Assembly: GCA_030540075.1 (NCBI GenBank)
Contig: JAUNWX010000021.1
Span: 1 to 36,450 of the forward strand
Source: Lachnospiraceae bacterium
Lineage (GTDB): Bacteria > Bacillota > Clostridia > Lachnospirales > Lachnospiraceae
Reading direction: 5' to 3'
Length of the DNA: 36,450 bases
Below the pieces are notes generated by a model. The model searched no databases. It had not been told where the DNA came from and worked only from the letters and a program-made list of their open reading frames with translations. Every line of letters begins with the position of its first letter. Within the stretch, counting starts at the first letter, position 1. Below are positions 25,770 to 33,216 of the stretch, piece after piece. The position numbers were made by a program, and so were the translations under genes.

Positions 25770-25825
25770 AGAGACGATAATTCCCGCTATCTTACAGACA
25801 ACCGAGCATTATCGTCTCTATTATA
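25770..25825 (-). promoter_or_regulatory. Promoter of hflKC with a perfect inverted repeat
   Basis: A consensus TATAAT (25820-25825) is abutted by AGAGACGATAAT, 26 nt, then ATTATCGTCTCT (25808-25819 and 25770-25781). No good -35 is seen at 17 bp, so an activator may be needed. The repeat may be an operator or, if transcribed, a leader hairpin followed by GTTTTATT. Confidence 0.6.
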
Positions 25826-25909
25826 CTGAATTTGAGTAAAAAAGCCGATTCAATTTTAATTATTGCAACGCTTCCGGCAGAAAAGCCATAACAGTGTGGC
25901 TGTGTTGGG

Positions 25910-26128
25910 GACCCGGAGGGGCAGCAACGGAGGTCATACGTAGAGACCGTGTGAAATCAAGCCGGGTCCCCTTAGCGGCACTTGGTACTATTTTCCTTAG
26001 CACCCTCTGCAACGTCGAGTTTTCATAAAGAAAACTCGACGATTGCAGAGGGCCTAGTGCCGCTTAGGGTCCCCGGCTTAGATTGAACCGGTCTCGGAGT
26101 ACTGTACCTCCGTTGCTGCCCCTCCGGG
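25910..26128 (-). repeat. Large palindromic element, copy B (3' of galT)
   Basis: A 219-bp palindrome of the same architecture as copy A: outer stem of 24 bp (ACCCGGAGGGGCAGC... with its complement), loop CATACGTAGA opposite TCGGAGTACTGT, stem GACCG/CGGTC, loop TGTGAAATC opposite AGATTGAA, stem AAGCCGGG...CCCCGGCTT, 20-nt one-sided bulge, stem CCCTCTGCAA/TTGCAGAGGG, and a tip GAGTTTTC-ATAAA-GAAAACTC. It begins 19 bp after the galT stop and shares runs of 61 and 42 identical bases with copy C. The remainder of the galT-hflK spacer holds a small AGCCA/TGGCT hairpin (25884-25901) and the hflK promoter. Confidence 0.88.
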
Positions 26129-26147
26129 TTTCAACCTGACTGTTGAT

Positions 26148-27740
26148 TTAAATCGACTTTACGAAGCGATCGAACGCGGCCTGGCCTTCGGCGGTGCGCT
26201 TGTAGACGCCGGCGTCCTCGAGCACCTGCATGAAGACGATACCGATCTCATCGCGGAGAATCCCCTCGAGGTTCTCCTCCGTGAGCTGCACGCCCTGCGC
26301 CGCATACTTCGCGCGGAACTCGTCAACCCAGTCCGCATGCTTCGCGAGCGCCTCATCCGCACGAAGATCCTTTCCAGCGAGAATCGCCTCGCGGAGGTCT
26401 GCCATCTCGCCCTTCAGACGGCTTGGCAGCACCGCGAGACCCATGACCTCGATGAGGCCGATGTTCTCCTTCTTGATATGATGCAGCTTTGCATGCGGAT
26501 GGAAGACACCAAGCGGATGCTCCTCCGTCGTGATGTTGTTCCGGAGCACGAGATCAAGCTGGAACTGCTCGCCCACCTTGCGTGCGATCGGCGTGATCGT
26601 CGAGTGCGGCGTGCCCTCGGTCTCTGCGAAGATAAACGCGCTCTCATCCGTGTAGCCTCTCCACTTCGTGAGGATACGATCCGCAAGCTCCGCGAGCCGT
26701 GCCGTATCCGGACCGCTCAGACGGATGACGCTCATCGGCCACTTCACGATGCCCGCCTCGACATCCTCGAAGCCCGGAACCGTAAACGTCCGCTCCACCG
26801 GTGCCTTCGCCATCGCGAAGGTATAGTGACCACCCTGGAAGTGCTCATGTGCAAGGATCGAGCCACCCACGATCGGAAGGTCAGCATTGGACCCGACAAA
26901 ATAGTGCGGGAACTGCGCGACGAAATCAAACAGCTTCCGGAACGCCGCCTTATCGATCTTCATCGGCGTGTGCGCCGCATTCAGCACGATGCAGTGCTCG
27001 TTGTAGTACACGTACGGCGAATACTGGAAGCCCCACTCCGCGCCCTGGATCTCGATCGGAATGATACGATGATTCTCACGCGCCGGATAGTCCACACGAC
27101 CACTGTAGCCCTCGCACTCATGACAGAGCTGGCACTTCGGATAGCCCGTCTGCTTCGCCTTGCCCGCCGCCGCGATCGCCTTCGGATCCTTCTCCGGCTT
27201 CGACAGATTGATCGTGATGTCAAGGTCGCCGTACTCCGTGTGCGTCTGCCACTTCACATCCTTCTTCACACGATAGCGACGGATGTAGTCCGTATCCCGC
27301 GAGAACGTGTAGTACCAGTCGGTCGCCTCCTTCGGACTCTCCTCATAGAGACTCGCAAACCGTGCCTGCACCTCGGAAGGACGCGGCGTCAATGCACCCA
27401 TCAGACTCGTATCGAACAGATCACGATAAACCACCGAATCACCACCCGTGAGACCGTGCTCCACCGCATAATCATCCAGCGCAGCCAGCACATTCTCCAG
27501 GTACGTACCATCCGACACCATGCCCAGCGCATTCACCTTCTGATCCTCGCTCGCCTCCGTCTCATCGAAGGCAATGCTCCCGGCCTCCGCGATCACATCC
27601 TCCCGCGTCGCCGTCACCTCCGTGATGCCCAGCTCCAGCGTCACCGTATTCAACGCCCAGATGATATCCGCCTCCTCGATCAGCCCCGTCTTCAGCGCAT
27701 ACGCCACCAGATCCTTTACAGCCACCTGTACATCCATCAT
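26148..27740 (-). CDS. galT: UDP-glucose--hexose-1-phosphate uridylyltransferase, class II
   Basis: A 530-residue class II GalT (Firmicutes type), exchanging UMP between UDP-glucose and galactose-1-phosphate in the Leloir pathway. Active-site signatures ILAHEHFQGG and GVFHPHAKLHHIKKENIG are present. A CxxC pair lies in PKCQLCHECEGYSGR. The length is slightly above the usual 490-510. Two adjacent ATGs follow GGGAGA; the first is used. It is separated from galE by 287 bp containing palindromic copy C and followed by copy B, so it lies between two near-identical direct repeats. It has no obvious promoter of its own. Confidence 0.95.
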   Translation of the reverse strand: MMDVQVAVKDLVAYALKTGLIEEADIIWALNTVTLELGITEVTATREDVIAEAGSIAFDETEASEDQKVNALGMVSDGTYLENVLAALDDYAVEHGLTGGDSVVYRDLFDTSLMGALTPRPSEVQARFASLYEESPKEATDWYYTFSRDTDYIRRYRVKKDVKWQTHTEYGDLDITINLSKPEKDPKAIAAAGKAKQTGYPKCQLCHECEGYSGRVDYPARENHRIIPIEIQGAEWGFQYSPYVYYNEHCIVLNAAHTPMKIDKAAFRKLFDFVAQFPHYFVGSNADLPIVGGSILAHEHFQGGHYTFAMAKAPVERTFTVPGFEDVEAGIVKWPMSVIRLSGPDTARLAELADRILTKWRGYTDESAFIFAETEGTPHSTITPIARKVGEQFQLDLVLRNNITTEEHPLGVFHPHAKLHHIKKENIGLIEVMGLAVLPSRLKGEMADLREAILAGKDLRADEALAKHADWVDEFRAKYAAQGVQLTEENLEGILRDEIGIVFMQVLEDAGVYKRTAEGQAAFDRFVKSI

Positions 27741-27797
27741 TCCATCTCCCTCATGTAAAACATTTCATAACGTAAATAGAAACAGTTCAATCAAGGT

Positions 27798-28014
27798 CCC
27801 GGAGGACCGACAACAGAAACCATACGGAGAGGCCGTGTAAAATCAAGCCGGGTCCCCTTAGCGGCACTTGGTACTATTTTCCTTAGCACCCTCTGCAACG
27901 CTGAGTTTTCATAAAGAAAACTCAGTGATTGCAGAGGGCCTAGTGCCGCTTAGGGTCCCCGGCTTAGAGTTTACCGGCCTCGGAGTACTGTGTTTCTGTT
28001 GACGGCCCTCCGGG
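27798..28014 (-). repeat. Large palindromic element, copy C (3' of galE)
   Basis: A 217-bp palindrome with the same layout as copies A and B. The outer stem CCCGGAGGACCGACAACAGAAAC pattern (23 bases per arm, last six AGAAAC pairing with GTTTCT) differs from both others yet pairs with its own right arm. The short stem is AGGCCG/CGGCCT, and the inner stem and tip nearly match copy B. It begins 13 bp after the galE stop, within the galKET transcription unit. Confidence 0.88.
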
Positions 28015-28027
28015 CCATTGCATTAAA

Positions 28028-29044
28028 TCAGGAATTATATCCGTTCGGATTCTTCTGCTGCCAGTTCCAGGAATCGCGGCACATATCCTCAAGATCATAC
28101 TCCGCAGTCCAGCCGAGCTCCTTCTCTGCCTTCGCAGGGCTCGAGTAGCAGGTCGCGATGTCGCCCGGACGACGCTCCCGAATCACATACGGAAGCTCCT
28201 TGCCGCAGGCCTTCTCGAACGCATGAATGACATCCAGTACCGAGTAGCCGTGGCCGGTGCCGAGATTGCAGATGAACACACCATCCTTCTTCGCGAAACG
28301 CTCGATGGCCTTCACATGACCACGTGCGAGGTCCACGACATGGATGTAATCACGCACGCCCGTGCCATCCGGTGTATCATAATCGTTACCGAAAACATTG
28401 ATCTCCGGCAGCTTGCCGATCGCTACCTGTGCCACGTATGGAAGCAGGTTGTTCGGGATACCCTTCGGATCCTCGCCGATGAGACCGGACTTGTGCGCAC
28501 CGATCGGATTGAAGTAACGAAGCAGGATGACATTCCACTCCGGATCCGCGGTATGAATATCCGTCAGAATCTGCTCCTGCATCCACTTGGTCCAGCCATA
28601 CGGATTCGTGCAGGTACCCTTCGGGCAGTTCTCCGTGATCGGAATCTCCGCCGGATCGCCGTACACGGTCGCCGAGCTCGAGAAAATGATGTTCTTGCAG
28701 CCATGCGCACGCATCTCGTCCGTGAGGTTCAGCGTGGAACCGATGTTCGTGCGATAGTATTCAATTGGCTTATGCACAGACTCACCGACCGCCTTCAGAC
28801 CTGCGAAGTGAATGACCGCATCGATCTTATTCTCATCGAACACACGCTTCACCGCTGCACGATCCATCATATCATCCGGATAGAACTTCACCTTCTTCCC
28901 GGTGATCTCCTCGATCCGGTCTACCGCCTTCTGATTCGAGTTATACAGGTTATCGATGATGACCACATCATAGCCCGCGTTCAGAAGCTCCACACATGTA
29001 TGGCTTCCGATATATCCAGCACCACCTGTTACAAGAATAGTCAT
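28028..29044 (-). CDS. galE: UDP-glucose 4-epimerase
   Basis: A 338-residue extended short-chain dehydrogenase converting UDP-galactose to UDP-glucose. NAD-binding GGAGYIGSHTCVELL is at the N-terminus, the catalytic Ser in FSSSATVYGDP and the YxxxK as YGWTK. NPIGAHKSGLIGEDPKGIPN and the C-terminal DIATCYSSPAKAEKELGW are typical. Full length. The ATG at 29044 has a GAGGAAA site and lies 20 bp after galK, so the two are co-transcribed. Confidence 0.96.
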   Translation of the reverse strand: MTILVTGGAGYIGSHTCVELLNAGYDVVIIDNLYNSNQKAVDRIEEITGKKVKFYPDDMMDRAAVKRVFDENKIDAVIHFAGLKAVGESVHKPIEYYRTNIGSTLNLTDEMRAHGCKNIIFSSSATVYGDPAEIPITENCPKGTCTNPYGWTKWMQEQILTDIHTADPEWNVILLRYFNPIGAHKSGLIGEDPKGIPNNLLPYVAQVAIGKLPEINVFGNDYDTPDGTGVRDYIHVVDLARGHVKAIERFAKKDGVFICNLGTGHGYSVLDVIHAFEKACGKELPYVIRERRPGDIATCYSSPAKAEKELGWTAEYDLEDMCRDSWNWQQKNPNGYNS

Positions 29045-29064
29045 AATATTTCCTCCTCTTTTAA

Positions 29065-30243
29065 TTAAATAATGGAAGGGCCATCGCCGATGCTGACCAC
29101 ATAGAAGGTGCAGTCATAGCCGATGCGCTTCTTATATGCCTCGCCGACCTGCTTCTCGAAGGTCTCGATGGCGTCGTCCTTTACGATCGAGACGGTGCAG
29201 CCGCCGAAGCCGCCACCGGTCATACGGGAGCCGATGACACCCGGCACTTTCCAAGCTTCCTCGACGAGTACGTCGAGCTCCTCGCAGCTGACCTCGAAGT
29301 CATCACGGAGAGAGACATGGGATGCATTCATGAGCTTTCCGAACGCCTCGATGTTTCCGGCCTTGAGATCTGCTACGGCCTCGATGGCCCGGTTGTTTTC
29401 ATAAACCGCATGCATCGCACGCTTCTGGACGATCGGATCCGTGAGGGCGGCCTTATGTGCCTCGAAGTCAGCATTGGACAGATCACCGAGGGTCTGGATG
29501 CCGCACTCCTTCGCGAGGATCTCGCGTGCCTCCTCGCACTCACGACGGCGATCGTTGTAGGCGGAGCCGACCAGCTTATGCTTCTTATTGGTATTGGTCA
29601 CGACGAGCTTCATGCCATCGAGCACGACCGGTGCGTACTCATAGTTCAGCGTCGCGCAGTCGAGGAAGATGGCGTTGTCCTTCTTACCCATCGCACTCGC
29701 GAACTGATCCATGATACCGCAGTTCATGCCGGCGTAGTTGTTTTCGGCGTCCTGGCCGATCAGGGCGAGATCTACGTTTGTGACATCTGTGAAGCCGAAA
29801 AGATCACGGATGATAAAGCCGGTCAGCACCTCGAGGGAGGCACTGGAGCTGAGGCCAGAGCCGTTCGGGATGTTACCGTTGACCACGATGTCGAGTCCGC
29901 TCTCGAGCTTGAAGCCACGCTTCTCAAACGCCCACATCACACCCATCGGGTAGGTGATCCAGCGCTCTTCCTTCAGCGGGGTGAACGCATCGAGCGATGT
30001 CTCAATCACACCGTTGCTGCTCAGGTTCACGCTGTAGAAACGAAGCGTGCGGTCCTCACGACGACGTGCAGCTGCATAGGTACCGATGGTCAGTGCGCAC
30101 GGGAAAACGTGACCACCATTGTAGTCCGTATGCTCACCGATCAGATTGACACGGCCCGGTGCGAAGTAACACTTCACGCCATTCGTATCACCAAATTTCT
30201 CCTCAAATGCCTTCAGCGCATTCTCCTTGTACGAAAGATCCAT
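29065..30243 (-). CDS. galK: Galactokinase
   Basis: A 392-residue GHMP kinase phosphorylating galactose to galactose-1-phosphate. Signatures: GRVNLIGEHTDYNGGHVFPC at about residue 30 (galactose site), PNGSGLSSSASLEV (ATP loop) and GGGFGGCTVSIV near the C-terminus. The ATG at 30243 follows AAGGAGG by 5 nt; a longer frame upstream is in the leader. It is the first gene of galK-galE-galT, with a strong promoter about 140 nt upstream that overlaps an inverted repeat. Confidence 0.96.
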   Translation of the reverse strand: MDLSYKENALKAFEEKFGDTNGVKCYFAPGRVNLIGEHTDYNGGHVFPCALTIGTYAAARRREDRTLRFYSVNLSSNGVIETSLDAFTPLKEERWITYPMGVMWAFEKRGFKLESGLDIVVNGNIPNGSGLSSSASLEVLTGFIIRDLFGFTDVTNVDLALIGQDAENNYAGMNCGIMDQFASAMGKKDNAIFLDCATLNYEYAPVVLDGMKLVVTNTNKKHKLVGSAYNDRRRECEEAREILAKECGIQTLGDLSNADFEAHKAALTDPIVQKRAMHAVYENNRAIEAVADLKAGNIEAFGKLMNASHVSLRDDFEVSCEELDVLVEEAWKVPGVIGSRMTGGGFGGCTVSIVKDDAIETFEKQVGEAYKKRIGYDCTFYVVSIGDGPSII

Positions 30244-30381
30244 CTTTTCCTCCTTGCCGCCGCGGTCGTCCATGGTACCGGCTCCCGAAAGCACCGAAAT
30301 CCCACGAAACATGGGCTTTCAGCACAAGAAAAGCTCCGATATCCGCGCACGCGTGGTAAAATTTTAACACATACAGCTATC

Positions 30382-30410
30382 ATTATAGAAAAGAGGTTTT
30401 TCACAGTCAA
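30382..30410 (-). promoter_or_regulatory. Promoter of galKET within an 11-bp inverted repeat
   Basis: TTGACT, a 17-bp spacer and TATAAT. The arms AGAGGTTTTTC and GAAAAACCTCT flank and overlap the -35 box, from about 30391 to 30423. They could be an operator; the same sequence read from upstream is also a hairpin followed by TTTTC, which could end thrE transcription. Confidence 0.8.
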
Positions 30411-30455
30411 CGCGAAAAACCTCTCATTCATCTGAGAATTTCTTACATTTGTAAC

Positions 30456-30549
30456 CGTTCAGGCATGGGACCCGGAAGGCCGGCAACGGAGGCCATACGC
30501 AGAGACCCTGTGAAATCAAGCCGGGTTCCCTCGCCGGTCTGAACAGTTG
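30456..30549 (-). repeat. Half copy D of the large palindromic element (3' of thrE)
   Basis: From 30471 to about 30530 the sequence matches the left arm of copy B: CCCGGAAGGCCGGCAACGG, CATACGCAGAGACC and TGTGAAATCAAGCCGGG. It then breaks off before the inner stem; the tip and right arm are missing. It is bordered by GTTCAG and CTGAAC, the same borders as the hairpin at 668-712. The right border lies a few bases after the thrE stop. The remainder of 30244-30553 is the galK leader and promoter. Confidence 0.75.
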
Positions 30550-30553
30550 ACGT

Positions 30554-31882
30554 TTACGTGCAGTAACGAAATGACTTATCGCTGAGAATCCTTGCGAAGA
30601 TGAGGCCGAGGGGCAGCGCCATGATGATGAGGATGGCGGAGGCAAGCCAGGAGGCGGATTCGCTGAGGGACATGATGCCGAGGTTATAAATGCCCTTATA
30701 AAAGTAGAGTCCCGGTACCATGATGACGATGGCCGGCACGGTGAGTGCGATACGCGGATAGCCGACACGGGTCTTCAGGAAAGAGGCGAGAAGCCCAGAC
30801 AGCGCCGCACCACAGAATGCAGCGGCCGCAGGCGGAATCGCAGCGAAATCCACGAGCTCGAGCCGAAAAGTATTTGCAACCGCACCGATACAGGCGGCTG
30901 TCACCGCAAGTGGCAGCGGGCTGTTAAACATGATAGAGAATCCGAAGACGCCACAGAAGCTCGCGAGAAGGCGACAGACGATCAGCTCGCCTGCATTGAG
31001 CCCGAGCGGCTCGAAGTCCAGCGGGCAGAGATGAAACAGGAGGGCCATGATCCAGGCCGACAGCGTAGCGACGAGGATGATGATGAGCGCGTAGCTCAGG
31101 CGCTCGAGGCCGCTCCGGAGATCGAGCTTCGCGAGGTCGATGCCACTGGTGATGAATGGAAAGCCCGGGATGATGAAGAGCATCGCACAGATATAGCCGG
31201 CTTCATGGATCGGTGCCAGTCCGAACAGCAGCTGCGCGAGCCGCAGAAGGATCGTGTAGGTCAGGCAGGCCGCGGCGACCGAGACCGAGACATTCATAAA
31301 GAGCGTATAATGGTGTTTGATCAGCTTGCAGCGGACCGCATTGCCGATGCCCGCGCCACAGAAGGCGAGCAGCATTTCCGGCAGACCGCCGCCCAGCAGG
31401 AAGGTGAATCCACCGCACGCGAGCGCCGCCGCGAGGCCGAGCTTCGCTGGACTATACAGCCCATGAATATGCTCGATGTCGTCAAGCGCTGCGTGAAGCT
31501 CTGAGCCAGTCATGAAGATGCCCTTCGTCGGGAAGTCCGCGACGAACTGTTCGAGACGGTTCAGCTTCGAGGTATTGACGCCGGTGTTCGTGAGGCAGAG
31601 CGACTGCGACACGCACTCCTCGCCATCGAAGCAGTTATACGTGAGCGACATGAGGCCAATGTCTACAGTGCAGGTCACCCCGAGCTCTCGTGACAGCGTG
31701 TTCATCGAGCTCCGCACCCGCCACGCTCCGGTGCCGCAGGACAGAAGCTCGAGGCCACAGCGGCCGATGATGGCCGACTTTTCGATCAGGCTTGCCTCCG
31801 TGATGGGGATATCCGCGTCATCCGCGGTGTACTCCATCCAGTGCACCTCCATGTGATTTCGTAAAGCAGCTTCCAGCTCCAT
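30554..31882 (-). CDS. Threonine/serine exporter ThrE family protein
   Basis: A 442-residue membrane protein. The N-terminal soluble part (about 1-150, including SYNCF-like LTYNCFDGEE and SLCLTNTGVNTSKLNRLEQF) corresponds to the ThrE hydrolase-like domain, followed by about ten hydrophobic helices, including GGGLPEMLLAFCGAGIGNAV and the second ThrE_2-like half (IALTVPAIVIMVPGLYFYKG). Homologues export threonine and serine using the proton gradient. Both halves are fused in one chain, as in Corynebacterium ThrE, whereas many Firmicutes split them. The ATG at 31882 has GAGGTG 8 nt upstream. No terminator is evident before it, so it may be co-transcribed with the gene at 32040. Confidence 0.88.
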   Translation of the reverse strand: MELEAALRNHMEVHWMEYTADDADIPITEASLIEKSAIIGRCGLELLSCGTGAWRVRSSMNTLSRELGVTCTVDIGLMSLTYNCFDGEECVSQSLCLTNTGVNTSKLNRLEQFVADFPTKGIFMTGSELHAALDDIEHIHGLYSPAKLGLAAALACGGFTFLLGGGLPEMLLAFCGAGIGNAVRCKLIKHHYTLFMNVSVSVAAACLTYTILLRLAQLLFGLAPIHEAGYICAMLFIIPGFPFITSGIDLAKLDLRSGLERLSYALIIILVATLSAWIMALLFHLCPLDFEPLGLNAGELIVCRLLASFCGVFGFSIMFNSPLPLAVTAACIGAVANTFRLELVDFAAIPPAAAAFCGAALSGLLASFLKTRVGYPRIALTVPAIVIMVPGLYFYKGIYNLGIMSLSESASWLASAILIIMALPLGLIFARILSDKSFRYCT

Positions 31883-32039
31883 GACAGAAGCACCTCTTTT
31901 CCCTCTATCCCTCTGCTGCCATACAGCAGCCGATCTTCTCTTCTTCGATGGCCGACGGGGCCAGCGCAGATGATCCATGCTTCGCGGATGCGGCCACGGA
32001 TGATTTCAGTGGCGCAGCACGAAAAAAGCAGATTTTTCC

Positions 32040-32792
32040 TTAACTGTGCAGGATTTTCGTGACCGTCGCGAGATTCCGGTCGAAATTCTTTTTCAGCAGA
32101 TGCTTATGAAGGAACACGCCGAGCTCATCATAGCCGCGCTCTCCTTCCTTCACGACATCCTGACCATAGTAGACGGTTGCCGTCGGCAGCTCCCTCTGAA
32201 GCTTCAGTACGATGTCGAGCACCGCCGCATAAGCCTGCGCTTCCGTTTCCTGCTGCTTCACCGTATCCGGCAGATCATAGATGAGCAGCACGCCATAGTG
32301 GTCGAAGGACTTCATCTCGACGACATCCATGGTGTTTTCGTCATAGGCGTGGTTCAGCCGGCAACCATGCGCGAGGTACATCTTACAGTCCTCCATGTGA
32401 CGGAACTCACGATGGAAACGTTCGTAATCTGCCTCCGGCACTTCGACGTCGAGATCTTTACGGAGGTTTCCGTCATCATCCGTCAGGATGATCGGATTCT
32501 CCTTGCCATCCTCGTTAAAGCGGAACGGTGCCAGATAGGAATTCCGCAGCAGATCAAACATACTGTTCTGCGTCAGCGCCATCAGCAGTGCCGACAGATC
32601 CCGGTTCGTGTAGGCATCAAACAGCGCCTTTGCAAACTCCTGCGGCTTCAGATAGCCACCCACCATCGTCTGATCCGGATCGATGGCACCGTAAAAGGTC
32701 TCAGACAGCCGCGCACAGGCATCCTCATCCTCCAGAATCTTCTTAAACAAAAGCTCTGACTTATCTTCTCTCGGAAAAATCGTAGACATCAT
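32040..32792 (-). CDS. Protein of unknown function with duplicated start region
   Basis: A 250-residue soluble acidic protein I cannot place. It has a predicted mixed alpha/beta content, no membrane segment and a basic C-terminus (HKHLLKKNFDRNLATVTKIL). The stretch VEMKSFDHYGVLLIYDLPDT in the second half loosely recalls nuclease-like folds of transposon-derived proteins, but I do not rely on it. The ATG at 32792 (or the next at 32789) follows GAGAGG. Its first 55 bp, including the ribosome site, are tandemly repeated just upstream. It lies upstream of thrE without a clear terminator. Confidence 0.7.
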   Translation of the reverse strand: MMSTIFPREDKSELLFKKILEDEDACARLSETFYGAIDPDQTMVGGYLKPQEFAKALFDAYTNRDLSALLMALTQNSMFDLLRNSYLAPFRFNEDGKENPIILTDDDGNLRKDLDVEVPEADYERFHREFRHMEDCKMYLAHGCRLNHAYDENTMDVVEMKSFDHYGVLLIYDLPDTVKQQETEAQAYAAVLDIVLKLQRELPTATVYYGQDVVKEGERGYDELGVFLHKHLLKKNFDRNLATVTKILHS

Positions 32793-32857
32793 AAACACCT
32801 CTCAAAAGCTCTGACTTATCTTCTTTTGGAAAGATCATAGACAGCATAAACGCCTCT
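32748..32857 (-). repeat. 55-bp tandem duplication over a gene start
   Basis: Bases 32748-32802 and 32803-32857 are about 89% identical. The second unit carries its own GAGAGG site and ATG and encodes MLSMIFPKEDKSELL, nearly the real N-terminus. Because 55 is not a multiple of three, that frame then runs out of phase and stops at 32761 (28 codons), overlapping the true start. Confidence 0.85.
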
Positions 32858-32899
32858 CATCTCGATGCTTATTGTAGTCGCTTCATATTATATGTAAAC

Positions 32900-32927
32900 T
32901 GTATATTTGATATATTCAGCATATCAA
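32900..32927 (-). promoter_or_regulatory. Promoter of the unknown gene at 32040-32792
   Basis: TTGATA, a 16-bp spacer and TATACA. The -35 end and spacer form a perfect inverted repeat TTGATAT/ATATCAA (32907-32927), a possible operator. A second TATAAT at 32887-32892 is also available. Confidence 0.5.
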
Positions 32928-32987
32928 TATGACATGTTTTTTGCTTAGGAATGTTCAACTGCAGGCACGGTAAGCGCTTTAAATCTT

Positions 32988-33121
32988 CATCATGCCTACG
33001 GAAATGACTCAAATTCCAGTTGAACCGTAGGCATGATGTCCCCGATTTATGGACATCATGCCTATAAAATCGATTGAAAAAGCAGGCATGATGTGCATTT
33101 TCCGGTCACATCATGCCTACG
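32988..33121. repeat. Array of five alternating CATCATGCC motifs
   Basis: CATCATGCCTACG or a close variant occurs at 32988, 33054 and 33109 on the plus strand and at 33026 and 33081 in reverse. Neighbouring copies can pair in more than one way: 33031-33042 with 33052-33063 (12 bp) and 33085-33095 with 33107-33117 (11 bp) are exact. It lies between the AEC terminator and the promoter at 32900. Otherwise the 424-bp spacer 32793-33216 holds only the duplication, that promoter and the terminator. Confidence 0.75.
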
Positions 33122-33126
33122 ATGCA

Positions 33127-33189
33127 GAAAAGCCCCGGCGGGCCGGTCCCGGAAGTACTATTCTTCCGAGATCAGCCCACCGGGGCTTT
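33127..33189 (-). terminator. Terminator after the AEC transporter gene
   Basis: A long stem AAAGCCCCGG...CCGGGGCTTTT with GGGC/GCCC and an inner CGGAAG/CTTCCG hairpin, ending in TTTTC on the minus strand, about 30 nt after the stop. Confidence 0.85.
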
Positions 33190-33216
33190 GTCGTAGATGA
33201 TGATATTTGATTATGA

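Noticed and set aside
25910-28014. Elements B and C as ends of a composite transposon carrying galT
   Set aside because: No transposase, no target-site duplication seen, and galT is in its normal operon order; copies elsewhere sit singly after other genes.
32988-33121. CRISPR array
   Set aside because: Repeat units are only 13 bp, alternate in orientation, vary in spacing and lack cas genes.
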